Notes under the pieces: model-generated | What the model saw: the letters and a program-made list of their open reading frames with translations, nothing else | What the model was told of the DNA's origin: nothing | The model's database searches: none | Part shown: positions 27,934 through 37,414 of the stretch, piece after piece | Layout of the letters: the number at the start of each line of letters is the position of its first letter | Numbering within the stretch: the first letter of the stretch is position 1 | Translations under genes and position numbers: made by a program | NCBI GenBank assembly: GCA_944326085.1 | Contig: CALVCL010000012.1 | Span: 186,001-250,000, forward strand | DNA length: 64,000 nt | Source: an uncultured Tidjanibacter sp. | Lineage (GTDB): Bacteria > Bacteroidota > Bacteroidia > Bacteroidales > Rikenellaceae | Direction: 5' to 3'

Positions 27934-29676
27934 TCACATTGTCAGACGGTATTCCTGCCTGTTGTACATATCGGCTACCCTACGACGCCCCTTGTTGGCT
28001 GAGTTCATTTCTGCAGAATCTTTCCGTATATGCAGTTCCACATCCACACTACCTTTATCCAACTCGCCGATAACCCCGAGCGGCACTCTCATCTCTCCTC
28101 CTCCATCGAGACGGAACGGCTCCGATAATACGGCTGTTTTCTTGCGGCCCGAACGTACCACTATCCTATATGTCCCCTCTGTGGCTGTAAGGAGCCTGTT
28201 GTTGCAAAGGGCCAAATACCATTCTTCGTCCTCGCACACCAGCGACACATCCATCTTGCCGTCTGGACGCTCCATTACCTTGGAACCAAACAGTTGCGAC
28301 ACATCGAGGTCGTTGTTCCACTGTCCGTCGGCATCATAATAAAAGACCGGACGTCCGCGGCCTATATGTTTCAGGTCCAGATATCCCTCATACATGCAAT
28401 ATCCGTTGTCGGCATGACAGGCAGGTGCCGATATGACGACACACGGATGAATATGCGAATGATAATACATCCTACGTATCCTATCCCTGAAAGCATCCCG
28501 CCAAAGTGGGTCGTTGCCAGGATTGCGTGTACCTGCATATGTCTCTGCGGTAAAGTTTATATCGGCAACATCCATAACATACATACCGATACTGTCACAC
28601 AACGAATAGAAAAAATCCGGCTGTGATGTTCCATCGACAACTATACAATTATACCCCTGTGATTTGAGTTGCGTCAATTTGGCCTGTGTCAACGAACGCA
28701 ACGGATTGGCAGCATAGCATGCCGTACGCAATGGCACCGCTACTCCGTCGATAGTAAGCGTACTGTCCCTGCATCCTGCCTCACGGAACCCTATACGAAA
28801 CGACATGTATTCCTGCGGTCGCTTCTCGTTGAATGTCGCCACCAACAGGGTATACAGTTCCGGCGTTTCATGGTTCCAGTTTCGCACAGACGGCACAGAT
28901 ACCGAAAAATGCAACGTATCACAGCTTTGCATGCTGCTGACAAACGTTTTGCTGCCCGAAGACACGATACTACCGGCTGGCGACATAAGTTCATACCTCA
29001 CATCATATTCCTTGGGATTGAGCAATACGCTCTGCATTACGACCTCAAGGTCAATATGTCCACACTCCTGCACTTTATCCTCCGATGTCCACACCAACAC
29101 GTTCTGCACCCTTACGGCCGGTTGGGAAACAACCCATGCCCGTCCCATATGCGCCTGCGAACGGTCACGGTCGGCCTCTATGGCATCGGCAGCCACACTG
29201 TCGAATACGATGACCGATACAGTATTGTAATCAAGATGAACGTTATCTGTAATATCGAATTCTGTACGTCCCATGCCCGCCTGGCTGTATCCCACGGCTT
29301 CGCTATTGACCACCACACAGAATGACGATGAAACATCATCAACGCGGAACAGCACCGAACGGTTATTCCATCCGTACCTCACCTTGAATCGTGCGGTAAA
29401 ACACGTACCGCCGTCAACTTCCGTACGCTCCCATTCCGTAAGCGGTATCACATAATCCGATACCGCAGCCGCAGCCAACGCCTCTTCGCGCGTAGGATAA
29501 GGCATTATATTGCCGCGCGGCTGCAACCGTGCACCAGCACTTACGATATCCGGTCTCGATGCAAGGTCTCGGTACACAACGGCACAACTGTCGGCCTGCC
29601 CGTACGCAAAGCCGAAGCCCGCAAATGACATTACGGCAACTGCCGTCAATAACCTATATACAAAAATACGTCCCAT
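27934..29676 (-). CDS. Secreted GH2-like protein lacking both catalytic Glu
   Basis: Encodes 580 residues with a signal peptide (about 1-26). The layout follows the front part of a LacZ-type GH2 enzyme: jelly-roll domain (about 85-185, with FRVDDVSSSFCVVVNSEAVGYS), Ig-like domain (about 190-300, ending NWNHETPELYTLLV and FRIGFREAG), and a TIM-barrel part (about 305-450, with FFYSLCDSIGMYVMDVADI and FRDRIRRMYYHSHIHPCVVI). At the acid/base site, where active enzymes have WSLGNES, this protein has ISAPACH (about 415-421). The segment with the nucleophile Glu (LCEYAHAMGN in LacZ) is absent, and the chain passes straight to a domain-4-like beta sheet. It is probably a carbohydrate-binding or regulatory pseudo-enzyme. 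I start at ATG 29676 for the signal peptide. Confidence 0.75.
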   Translation of the reverse strand: MGRIFVYRLLTAVAVMSFAGFGFAYGQADSCAVVYRDLASRPDIVSAGARLQPRGNIMPYPTREEALAAAAVSDYVIPLTEWERTEVDGGTCFTARFKVRYGWNNRSVLFRVDDVSSSFCVVVNSEAVGYSQAGMGRTEFDITDNVHLDYNTVSVIVFDSVAADAIEADRDRSQAHMGRAWVVSQPAVRVQNVLVWTSEDKVQECGHIDLEVVMQSVLLNPKEYDVRYELMSPAGSIVSSGSKTFVSSMQSCDTLHFSVSVPSVRNWNHETPELYTLLVATFNEKRPQEYMSFRIGFREAGCRDSTLTIDGVAVPLRTACYAANPLRSLTQAKLTQLKSQGYNCIVVDGTSQPDFFYSLCDSIGMYVMDVADINFTAETYAGTRNPGNDPLWRDAFRDRIRRMYYHSHIHPCVVISAPACHADNGYCMYEGYLDLKHIGRGRPVFYYDADGQWNNDLDVSQLFGSKVMERPDGKMDVSLVCEDEEWYLALCNNRLLTATEGTYRIVVRSGRKKTAVLSEPFRLDGGGEMRVPLGVIGELDKGSVDVELHIRKDSAEMNSANKGRRRVADMYNRQEYRLTM

Positions 29677-29738
29677 AATCTGTCTCGCCACAGTTATTCT
29701 ACGCCTGCACTGCCGCACCTAATTTGGTGCGATTTGCT

Positions 29739-29746
29739 TACCTTTG
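29739..29746 (+). promoter_or_regulatory. -7 box of the HsdR_N-like gene
   Basis: TACCTTTG matches TAnnTTTG, 54 bases before the ATG at 29800. TTTG also occurs upstream but not at the standard distance. Confidence 0.45.
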
Positions 29747-29799
29747 CATGCAACCGTCTGGATCTGGCGGGGATAAAATTACGTTTTTTCCCAATATCA

Positions 29800-30258
29800 A
29801 TGGACAAGTACCCCACACTTAATTTACCGCCCGTACACCTTCGCGCGATCCGACGCCGCGGCAGCACCTACATATGGGACGGTTTGCGCGGCAGCTGGCT
29901 GCTTCTCACTCCCGAGGAATGGGTACGACGTCACGTCATCGGCTGGCTTACCGGCCACCTCCGTCTGTTACCGACAAGTATCGTACAGGAATATCCGCTT
30001 GCAATCGGCGGCACCACACAACGTGCCGACATCGTAGTATTACGTCCCGACATGAACGCTACATTGCTGGTAGAGTGCAAGGCTGCCGACGTAACCATAA
30101 ACGCCGACGTACTCAATCAGGCTGTACGCTACAATTCTATCGTCAGGGCACCTTTCATCATGCTCACCAACGGCATGCGCCACTATTTCTACTCCACCGA
30201 AGACTGCGTGACATATACGCCGCTCGACACTCTGCCCGATATTGCCTCCCTGGTATAA
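29800..30258 (+). CDS. Stand-alone HsdR N-terminal-like domain protein
   Basis: Encodes 152 residues. The C-terminal two thirds resemble the N-terminal nuclease-fold domain of type I restriction R subunits (HSDR_N_2). The core has QRADIVVLRP followed by LLVECKAAD, the Asp and Glu-x-Lys of a PD-(D/E)XK site, then INADVLNQAVRYN and FIMLTNGMRHYFY. There is no helicase domain, HsdM or HsdS nearby, so it is not a restriction system. Short solo proteins of this kind are frequent in Bacteroidetes and their role is unknown. I chose ATG 29800 over the ATG 22 codons upstream, which would precede the predicted transcription start. Confidence 0.75.
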   Translation: MDKYPTLNLPPVHLRAIRRRGSTYIWDGLRGSWLLLTPEEWVRRHVIGWLTGHLRLLPTSIVQEYPLAIGGTTQRADIVVLRPDMNATLLVECKAADVTINADVLNQAVRYNSIVRAPFIMLTNGMRHYFYSTEDCVTYTPLDTLPDIASLV

Positions 30259-30263
30259 CAAAA

Positions 30264-30291
30264 GCCGCCGCGGACCGATGTCCGCGGCGGC
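30264..30291. terminator. Bidirectional terminator, GC-rich
   Basis: An 11-bp perfect stem (gccgccgcgga / tccgcggcggc) lies between two convergent genes. The minus strand continues with cttttgtt, so it serves the BACON lipoprotein gene best. Confidence 0.75.
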
Positions 30292-30311
30292 CTAATGAAT
30301 AAGAATACTTA

Positions 30312-31505
30312 TTACAAATACTCTATATTAAATTCGTTCCCTGATACGCTTCCGCCTACCACAAAATCCCTACCATCCACTTCATACGTGTATAACGATT
30401 CACACATGAACGTCCCATCGGAATCATACGTCCTGATGGATGACATCAGATGAGCCGAACGTTCGCCGCACAACCCCATAATGACAAAAGGACATTCGCC
30501 GAACACTGAACCCAAGACTTCGTCATCAGCCAAAAGATAATTAATGTCCACACTCATTTTAGGGTCATTGAGCAGCTCACCAGCCGTTATCTCTGAATAC
30601 AAGTCAACCGGCGAAAGACCTTCACCTCTTAAAGTATAAGAAACTTTGCTTATATTTTTACCACCCCACTGGAAATCATACACACTTTCATTCCCGTTAT
30701 CGTCAGTCACCGTAATTTTGACAAGACGCCCGTTGGCATATTCCATTTCTCCTTTGGCAAACGATGAGTCATAAATATCTCCCGACCCGTCGGAGTCGAT
30801 ATACAAAATGGAAGAACCCTCATACGATGCAACCATGCCATCGCTATTGAGTGTTGCGACATACTCCACTACATTCCTGCCGCCAATAACAGTTCCCTCT
30901 GTACCGGGATACGAAGGCGTACTGCCTTCCCATTCGGTTTCAAACGACAATGTTATGGTTCCGTCTCCGTATGTCAGGTCATAATCTATATACTCATCAT
31001 ATTCATCATTTATGACCACCATCCTTTTAATTCCCTCATTACCGTAATCAAAACCGACTTTTGTGCCATTATAGTCAATCCAACTTACCATACGAAACGG
31101 CGACGCCTCCCCCGGAGTATTTACATCGTCACCGCTGTCACCATCTTCGGAAAACTGCCTGATTTTGATTGCAACCCTATCATCGCCACACACAATCGAC
31201 ACGGAACCTTCGCGCGCTGAAGCAGTATCGTTAGCCCTCACCTCAATTTCAAGGCTGAACTCGCCGGCTTCGCCCGACGACGGCGACACCAACGACATCC
31301 ATCCTGCACCCTCAGTAACAGAAGCGCTCCACTGCATTTCGGATTCGAAATCAACATTAACGATATCGCCTGCCGCGCCCACCTCCTGATCGAGCTGCGC
31401 CTTGTCCTTAATTGTAATGGAGCCGAAAATTATTTCCCCTCCTCCATTATCGCAAGCCGTAAATCCAAGGATTGCAGCTGCAACCATTAACAATAATTTC
31501 TTCAT
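30312..31505 (-). CDS. BACON-domain lipoprotein
   Basis: Encodes 397 residues. The N-terminus MKKLLLMVAAAILGFTAC is a lipoprotein signal with Cys18. Residues about 45-115 form a BACON-like beta-sandwich (QWSASVTEGAGWMSLVSP, then EGSVSIVCGDDRVAIKIRQ). After an acidic linker (EDGDSGDDVNTPGE) comes a beta-rich C-terminal region of repeated strands (about 135-397), similar in style to DUF4595-type Bacteroidetes proteins. BACON domains are thought to bind glycans or mucin; here there is no adjacent SusC/SusD pair, so the ligand is unknown. A -7 box lies about 96 bases upstream. Confidence 0.8.
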   Translation of the reverse strand: MKKLLLMVAAAILGFTACDNGGGEIIFGSITIKDKAQLDQEVGAAGDIVNVDFESEMQWSASVTEGAGWMSLVSPSSGEAGEFSLEIEVRANDTASAREGSVSIVCGDDRVAIKIRQFSEDGDSGDDVNTPGEASPFRMVSWIDYNGTKVGFDYGNEGIKRMVVINDEYDEYIDYDLTYGDGTITLSFETEWEGSTPSYPGTEGTVIGGRNVVEYVATLNSDGMVASYEGSSILYIDSDGSGDIYDSSFAKGEMEYANGRLVKITVTDDNGNESVYDFQWGGKNISKVSYTLRGEGLSPVDLYSEITAGELLNDPKMSVDINYLLADDEVLGSVFGECPFVIMGLCGERSAHLMSSIRTYDSDGTFMCESLYTYEVDGRDFVVGGSVSGNEFNIEYL

Positions 31506-31600
31506 AACAACTTACGGGCCTGTACGGAAAACCCATTGATGTATTTTAAAACATTTACGACATGCCGTTCCGTACCATACGGCACATGTATTTACAAATG

Positions 31601-31608
31601 CAAATATA
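31601..31608 (-). promoter_or_regulatory. -7 box of the BACON lipoprotein promoter
   Basis: The minus strand reads TATATTTG, an exact TAnnTTTG match, 95 bases before the ATG at 31505, which predicts a leader of about 85 bases. Confidence 0.45.
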
Positions 31609-31747
31609 TGGAAACAATAATATATATAAAACATAAAAATGAACATTTATTCCAAATCACTCAATTACAAATCATAAATAATAGGTATTTCAAACCACAA
31701 GCCCATGTTTTTATTTTGCGATATGCAAAACCAATACATTATTACAT

Positions 31748-32254
31748 ATGAAAAGGACAGGAATATTTTACGGCTCATCGACAGGCACAACCGAAAACGT
31801 GGCAAAACAGATAGCCTCGCATCTCGGCATAGATGCATGCGACATTCACGATGTTGGCAGCAGTACGGTCGAAATGATTGACAGCTATGAGGTACTCATT
31901 TTAGGCACTTCGACATGGGGTTACGGAGAACTGCAGGATGACTGGGGGCACGGCATAGACACATTTAAAAAAGCCAATCTGACAGGCAAAACAATCGCGC
32001 TGTTCGGATGCGGCGATTCGGAAGCATATCCCGACACTTTCTGCGACGGCATGGGAGTCCTTTACGAGGCCCTCAAGGACAGCAATTGCAAGTTTATCGG
32101 TTTCGTATCCGACAGCGACTACACCTACGCCTCATCAGTATCCGTAATCGACGGCAATTTTGTAGGACTTGCCATAGACGATGTCAACGAAGCCGACAAA
32201 ACCGATGCCCGCATAGAAGCTTGGGTTGCTCAAATTAAAGGCAGCATGGCCTGA
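31748..32254 (+). CDS. fldA: Flavodoxin
   Basis: Encodes 168 residues of the long-chain flavodoxin family. The FMN phosphate loop is GSSTGTTENVA (about 9-19), the isoalloxazine loops are TSTWGYGELQDDW and FGCGDSEAYPDTFCDG. It carries electrons in place of ferredoxin when iron is short. A candidate -7 box (TTATTTTG, one mismatch) lies at 31711-31718. The 3' side continues into a region with a possible structured RNA before the terminator at 32379. Confidence 0.95.
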   Translation: MKRTGIFYGSSTGTTENVAKQIASHLGIDACDIHDVGSSTVEMIDSYEVLILGTSTWGYGELQDDWGHGIDTFKKANLTGKTIALFGCGDSEAYPDTFCDGMGVLYEALKDSNCKFIGFVSDSDYTYASSVSVIDGNFVGLAIDDVNEADKTDARIEAWVAQIKGSMA

Positions 32255-32286
32255 CCCCACGCGATTACACTGAGGTACTTAATTCT

Positions 32287-32410
32287 GCGTCCATACCGCC
32301 GGAGACACGACTCTTGCAGTCCGAAAAAGAACCTCCGTCAGATGCTTCCCGCCGGTATAGACGCCATTACAAATCCGCCCCCGGACACTGATGTTGTCCG
32401 GGGATTTTTC
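32287..32410 (+). ncRNA. Candidate structured RNA downstream of flavodoxin
   Basis: The 285 bases between fldA and rpmB contain a fold visible by eye. gcgtc-atacc (32287-32297) pairs with ggtat-gacgc (32354-32364) across one mismatch. Inside it cggag pairs with ctccg, and gact with agtc around a 5-base loop. A strong terminator (32379-32410) follows. No protein frame fits. It may be a small RNA released from the fldA 3' end, or a cis element. I cannot match it to a named RNA family. Confidence 0.35.
32379..32410 (+). terminator. Terminator after flavodoxin / candidate RNA
   Basis: A 9-bp stem (ccccggaca / tgtccgggg) is followed by atttttc, 125 bases past the fldA stop. Confidence 0.85.
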
Positions 32411-32463
32411 ATGTCATAACCTTATCAAAACATTTTCAGCAGCGTTTCATTAATTGCAAGTAT

Positions 32464-32494
32464 TTTGCACGTTCCGAAAAAAGTAGTATATTTG
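32464..32494 (+). promoter_or_regulatory. rpmB operon promoter
   Basis: TTTG (32464-32467), a 19-base spacer and TATATTTG (32487-32494) match the full Bacteroidetes consensus without mismatch. Transcription should begin near 32501, about 40 bases before the rpmB ATG. Confidence 0.8.
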
Positions 32495-32539
32495 CGGGCT
32501 TTATTGCACATAGAGCATAATAAACAATAAGACAACAGA

Positions 32540-32773
32540 ATGAAAGCTTGCGAAATTACCGGAAAAACCGCCGTTACCGGAAACAACGTTTCCCACTCGG
32601 TAAGGCGTACGAAACGCAGATTCAATCCCAATTTGAAGACCAAGCGTTTCTGGAAGGAAGACGAAGGCCGCTGGATTACCCTGAAAGTATCTGCTGCCGG
32701 AATTAAGACTATCAACAAAAAGGGTCTCCAGGCCGCCCTCAAGGAGGCTAAAGCGCCCAAAAACCTCTATTAA
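32540..32773 (+). CDS. rpmB: 50S ribosomal protein bL28
   Basis: Encodes 77 residues. [20 protein letters not shown] and the [13 protein letters not shown] segment are the conserved L28 signature. It is the first gene of a three-gene operon with rpmG and a DUF4295 gene, separated by 14 and 12 bases. It belongs to the large ribosomal subunit. It is highly expressed in general, which fits the ideal promoter. Confidence 0.97.
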   Translation: MKACEITGKTAVTGNNVSHSVRRTKRRFNPNLKTKRFWKEDEGRWITLKVSAAGIKTINKKGLQAALKEAKAPKNLY

Positions 32774-32787
32774 ACCACTATTGAACA

Positions 32788-32976
32788 ATGGCAAAGAAAG
32801 GAAAAGGCAACCGTGTACAGGTAATCCTTGAATGCACGGAACAGAAAGAGAGCGGCGTACCCGGAATGTCGAGGTACATCACTACAAAGAACAAAAAGAA
32901 TTCGCCCGACAGGCTCGAGCGCAGGAAATACAATCCCTATTTGAAGAGGGTTACCATTCACCGTGAAATAAAATAA
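32788..32976 (+). CDS. rpmG: 50S ribosomal protein bL33
   Basis: Encodes 62 residues of L33: [38 protein letters not shown] and the C-terminal VTIHREIK. Only one of the possible zinc Cys residues is present, so this is the Cys-free (C-minus) type that does not bind zinc. It is the second gene of the rpmB operon. Confidence 0.97.
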   Translation: MAKKGKGNRVQVILECTEQKESGVPGMSRYITTKNKKNSPDRLERRKYNPYLKRVTIHREIK

Positions 32977-32988
32977 GGATAACATACC

Positions 32989-33144
32989 ATGGCAAAGAAA
33001 GTAGTCGCAACACTTAAAACCGGTACCGGCAAGAGTTTTACCAAGGTAATCAAAATGGTAAAGTCGGACAAGACCGGTGCATATGTCTTCAAGACTGATA
33101 TTGTCCCGAACGAACAGGTAAAAGACTTCTTCGCGAAGAAATAA
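32989..33144 (+). CDS. DUF4295 small basic protein
   Basis: Encodes 51 residues, rich in Lys, starting MAKKVVATLKTGTGKSFTKV. It is the small Bacteroidetes-specific DUF4295 family, always found after rpmG. Its size, charge and operon position suggest a ribosome-bound protein. I recall a Bacteroidetes-specific extra ribosomal protein described from a Flavobacterium ribosome structure, but cannot verify that it is this family. Confidence 0.85.
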   Translation: MAKKVVATLKTGTGKSFTKVIKMVKSDKTGAYVFKTDIVPNEQVKDFFAKK

Positions 33145-33185
33145 TTATTATTCCAGGAAGTTTGTATCGTACAATAGCACGGTAC

Positions 33186-33222
33186 AAAAAGCGCGGTACG
33201 CTGACACGTACCGCGCTTTTTG
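33186..33222 (+). terminator. Terminator of the rpmB operon
   Basis: A 15-bp perfect stem (33186-33200 / 33207-33221) with A-rich and T-rich outer ends separates the rpmB operon from the convergent thiE paralogue, so it may work in both directions. Confidence 0.88.
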
Positions 33223-33284
33223 TTTACACATCCGCGCAATTGATTGCTCCGTTTTTACACACATGGTCGCAGCCAACCGCACTG

Positions 33285-33926
33285 TCACCACCTCAGGGAG
33301 GAATGACCGGCCATACATTTGTCATCCACGGCAGCGGAACGCAACTTTTCAAAATGACACAGCACTGCCTGCATATCGGCCGGAGAATGATAACGCGACC
33401 AAATGTCGCCCAAAAATACTGCCCCGCCAAAACCCATGCTGCGTACATTCGGCAAGTTCTCTGTCGACACGCCACCCAGGGCAAACACCCTACTGTCTAT
33501 AATCCCTCTGTCTGCGGCTTCACACAACTGCTCACACGAAAACCCTGAACGATAACCGCTCTTCGATATGCTGTCGAATATAGGACTTAAAAACAGATAA
33601 TCGGCATGCTCCTTCCACGCAACAACTTCATCGAGCGAATGACACGAACGGCTGACCGTCCCCAAAAAACCTTCTGGCACTGACGGATTGCGTCCATTGA
33701 GATGCACTCCTCCAAGGGAATAACGTTGCTGCAGTTCGAAATGGTCATGCAGAGTTACACGCTGACGGAACCTGTCATGTATCTGTTCTACGAGTACAGC
33801 CAACTCATCCTCAGTCGAACACGGTTTCCGGACATGAAGCCGATGCAAGCCATTGCCAAGCAAGGCGTTCAACACTTCGGCCTCCCCTGGCAAAAATTCA
33901 GGTGCCGTTATAACAATAAGTTTCAT
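33285..33926 (-). CDS. ThiE/TenI-family protein (second copy)
   Basis: Encodes 213 residues of the thiamin phosphate synthase/TenI fold. Motifs are HRLHVRKP, VTLHDHFELQQRY, GGVHLNGRNP, VSRSCHSLDEV, YLFLSPIFDSISKSGYRSGF and FALGGVSTENL. Compared with the bona fide thiE at 35017 it lacks the QLRMK and IDDR residues that hold the pyrimidine pyrophosphate, and it lacks the His of TenI in the FGH-type loop. It forms an operon with thiD (2-base gap). Its role may be a tautomerase-like or salvage function; the reaction is not clear from sequence. Confidence 0.75.
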   Translation of the reverse strand: MKLIVITAPEFLPGEAEVLNALLGNGLHRLHVRKPCSTEDELAVLVEQIHDRFRQRVTLHDHFELQQRYSLGGVHLNGRNPSVPEGFLGTVSRSCHSLDEVVAWKEHADYLFLSPIFDSISKSGYRSGFSCEQLCEAADRGIIDSRVFALGGVSTENLPNVRSMGFGGAVFLGDIWSRYHSPADMQAVLCHFEKLRSAAVDDKCMAGHSSLRW

Positions 33927-33928
33927 GA

Positions 33929-34729
33929 CTATTTAAAGTTCGGGAAATGCCACAGCGGCCCATTGCCGCAGCCTATATGCATATCACTGGCTGCCGCTAT
34001 GGCGCAGTCCATATATCTTTTGGCTTCGCCCACCGCATCGGAGAGCGACAATCCGCGCCCCAGCAACGCCGCTATTGCCGAAGAAAGTGTACATCCAGTA
34101 CCATGCAGGTTACCGGTCTCTATACGCGGACTTGAGTAGCGGTACAGTATACCATCATCCGCAAGCACATCAACCATCTCGCCGCCATCGAGGTGACCGC
34201 CTTTCACCAAAAAGGCACATCCGTATTTTTCATTCAAGGCACGTGCAGCATTCTCCATGTCGGCTGTCGTCGAAACACGATGCTCCGACAGGAGCGACAC
34301 CTCACCAAGATTGGGAGTCACCAACCGGCACAACGGGAACAATTCGCGACACATGACAGACAGAACCTCATCACCTGCAAGACTGCGCCCGCTCGTCGAT
34401 ACCATAACAGGGTCGAGCACCACATTGCGACACTCTCCGCGACGCAACACTTCCGACACAGCCGCTATAATCCCTGCCGTTCCGGTCATTCCTATTTTCA
34501 CAGCCTGCGGCTTTAAGTCCGTCACCACGGCTGCTACCTGTGCAGCGACAAGTTCCGGAGAAAGATATTCCACGTCCGATACACCGCATGTATTCTGCAC
34601 GGTGACAGCCGTTATGGCTGCGGCCGCATAACACCCCATAGCCGACACTGCCTTGATATCGGCCTGTATGCCCGCTCCGCCAGACGGGTCGGAACCGGCT
34701 ATGGAAAGTATCACAGGAGGACTACTCAT
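33929..34729 (-). CDS. thiD: Hydroxymethylpyrimidine (phosphate) kinase
   Basis: Encodes 266 residues of the PfkB/ribokinase fold. It phosphorylates HMP and HMP-P to HMP-PP, the pyrimidine partner in thiamin phosphate synthesis. Motifs are ILSIAGSDPSGGAGIQADIK, VQNTCGV, DPVMVSTSGRSLAG, VTPNLGEVSLL and the catalytic DLHGTGC-like LHGTGCTLSSAIAA. It is divergent from the riboswitch-controlled thiE-thiC-thi4 operon and has no riboswitch of its own that I can see. Confidence 0.95.
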   Translation of the reverse strand: MSSPPVILSIAGSDPSGGAGIQADIKAVSAMGCYAAAAITAVTVQNTCGVSDVEYLSPELVAAQVAAVVTDLKPQAVKIGMTGTAGIIAAVSEVLRRGECRNVVLDPVMVSTSGRSLAGDEVLSVMCRELFPLCRLVTPNLGEVSLLSEHRVSTTADMENAARALNEKYGCAFLVKGGHLDGGEMVDVLADDGILYRYSSPRIETGNLHGTGCTLSSAIAALLGRGLSLSDAVGEAKRYMDCAIAAASDMHIGCGNGPLWHFPNFK

Positions 34730-34845
34730 CGGTCTATCACATTATTATTCCTCACGAAAGTACTCATAAAGCCTCAACCATGCAACCCTGCAAGGCAACA
34801 CATCAAAAAAACTGTCAATGGCTTTTTTATCCGGAATATTATCCG

Positions 34846-34853
34846 TTTATTTG
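34846..34853 (+). promoter_or_regulatory. Candidate -7 box for the thiamin operon
   Basis: TTTATTTG has one mismatch to TAnnTTTG and ends 13 bases before the TPP aptamer, which fits a transcript starting just at the aptamer. Confidence 0.4.
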
Positions 34854-34865
34854 TGATTGGAAAAA

Positions 34866-34940
34866 AGGGGTGCCCCCGACAGGGGCGGCTGAGATTATAC
34901 CCAATGAACCTGATACGGTTAATACCGTCGGAGGGAATTT
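34866..34940 (+). promoter_or_regulatory. TPP riboswitch (THI element)
   Basis: The aptamer reads ggggtgcccc..ggggcggctgagattatacccaat, then gaacctgatacggttaataccgtcggaggga: the pyrimidine-sensor CUGAGA and the pyrophosphate-sensor ACCUGAU with GGAGGGA are all present. It controls thiE-thiC-thi4. Downstream, cctcc (34982-34986) can pair with the ggagg before the thiE ATG (35007-35011), which suggests translational control. No strong terminator stem lies between aptamer and thiE. Confidence 0.95.
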
Positions 34941-35016
34941 TTCTGAGTATATCATTTTGTTCGTCCCGTACAGCGTTACGGCCTCCTTAATTTCCGCAAA
35001 CACCATGGAGGGAAAA

Positions 35017-37385
<2,369 letters not shown>

Positions 37386-37414
37386 CAGAAATCAAACATT
37401 CAAATATTACAAAC

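Noticed and set aside
29800..30258. A type I restriction system
   Set aside because: Only a solo HsdR N-terminal-like domain is present; there is no HsdM, HsdS or helicase gene in the surroundings.
32255..32410. A minus-strand coding frame across the fldA-rpmB gap
   Set aside because: The frame is broken by stops and has no start in context, while the nested pairings and plus-strand terminator favour an RNA reading.
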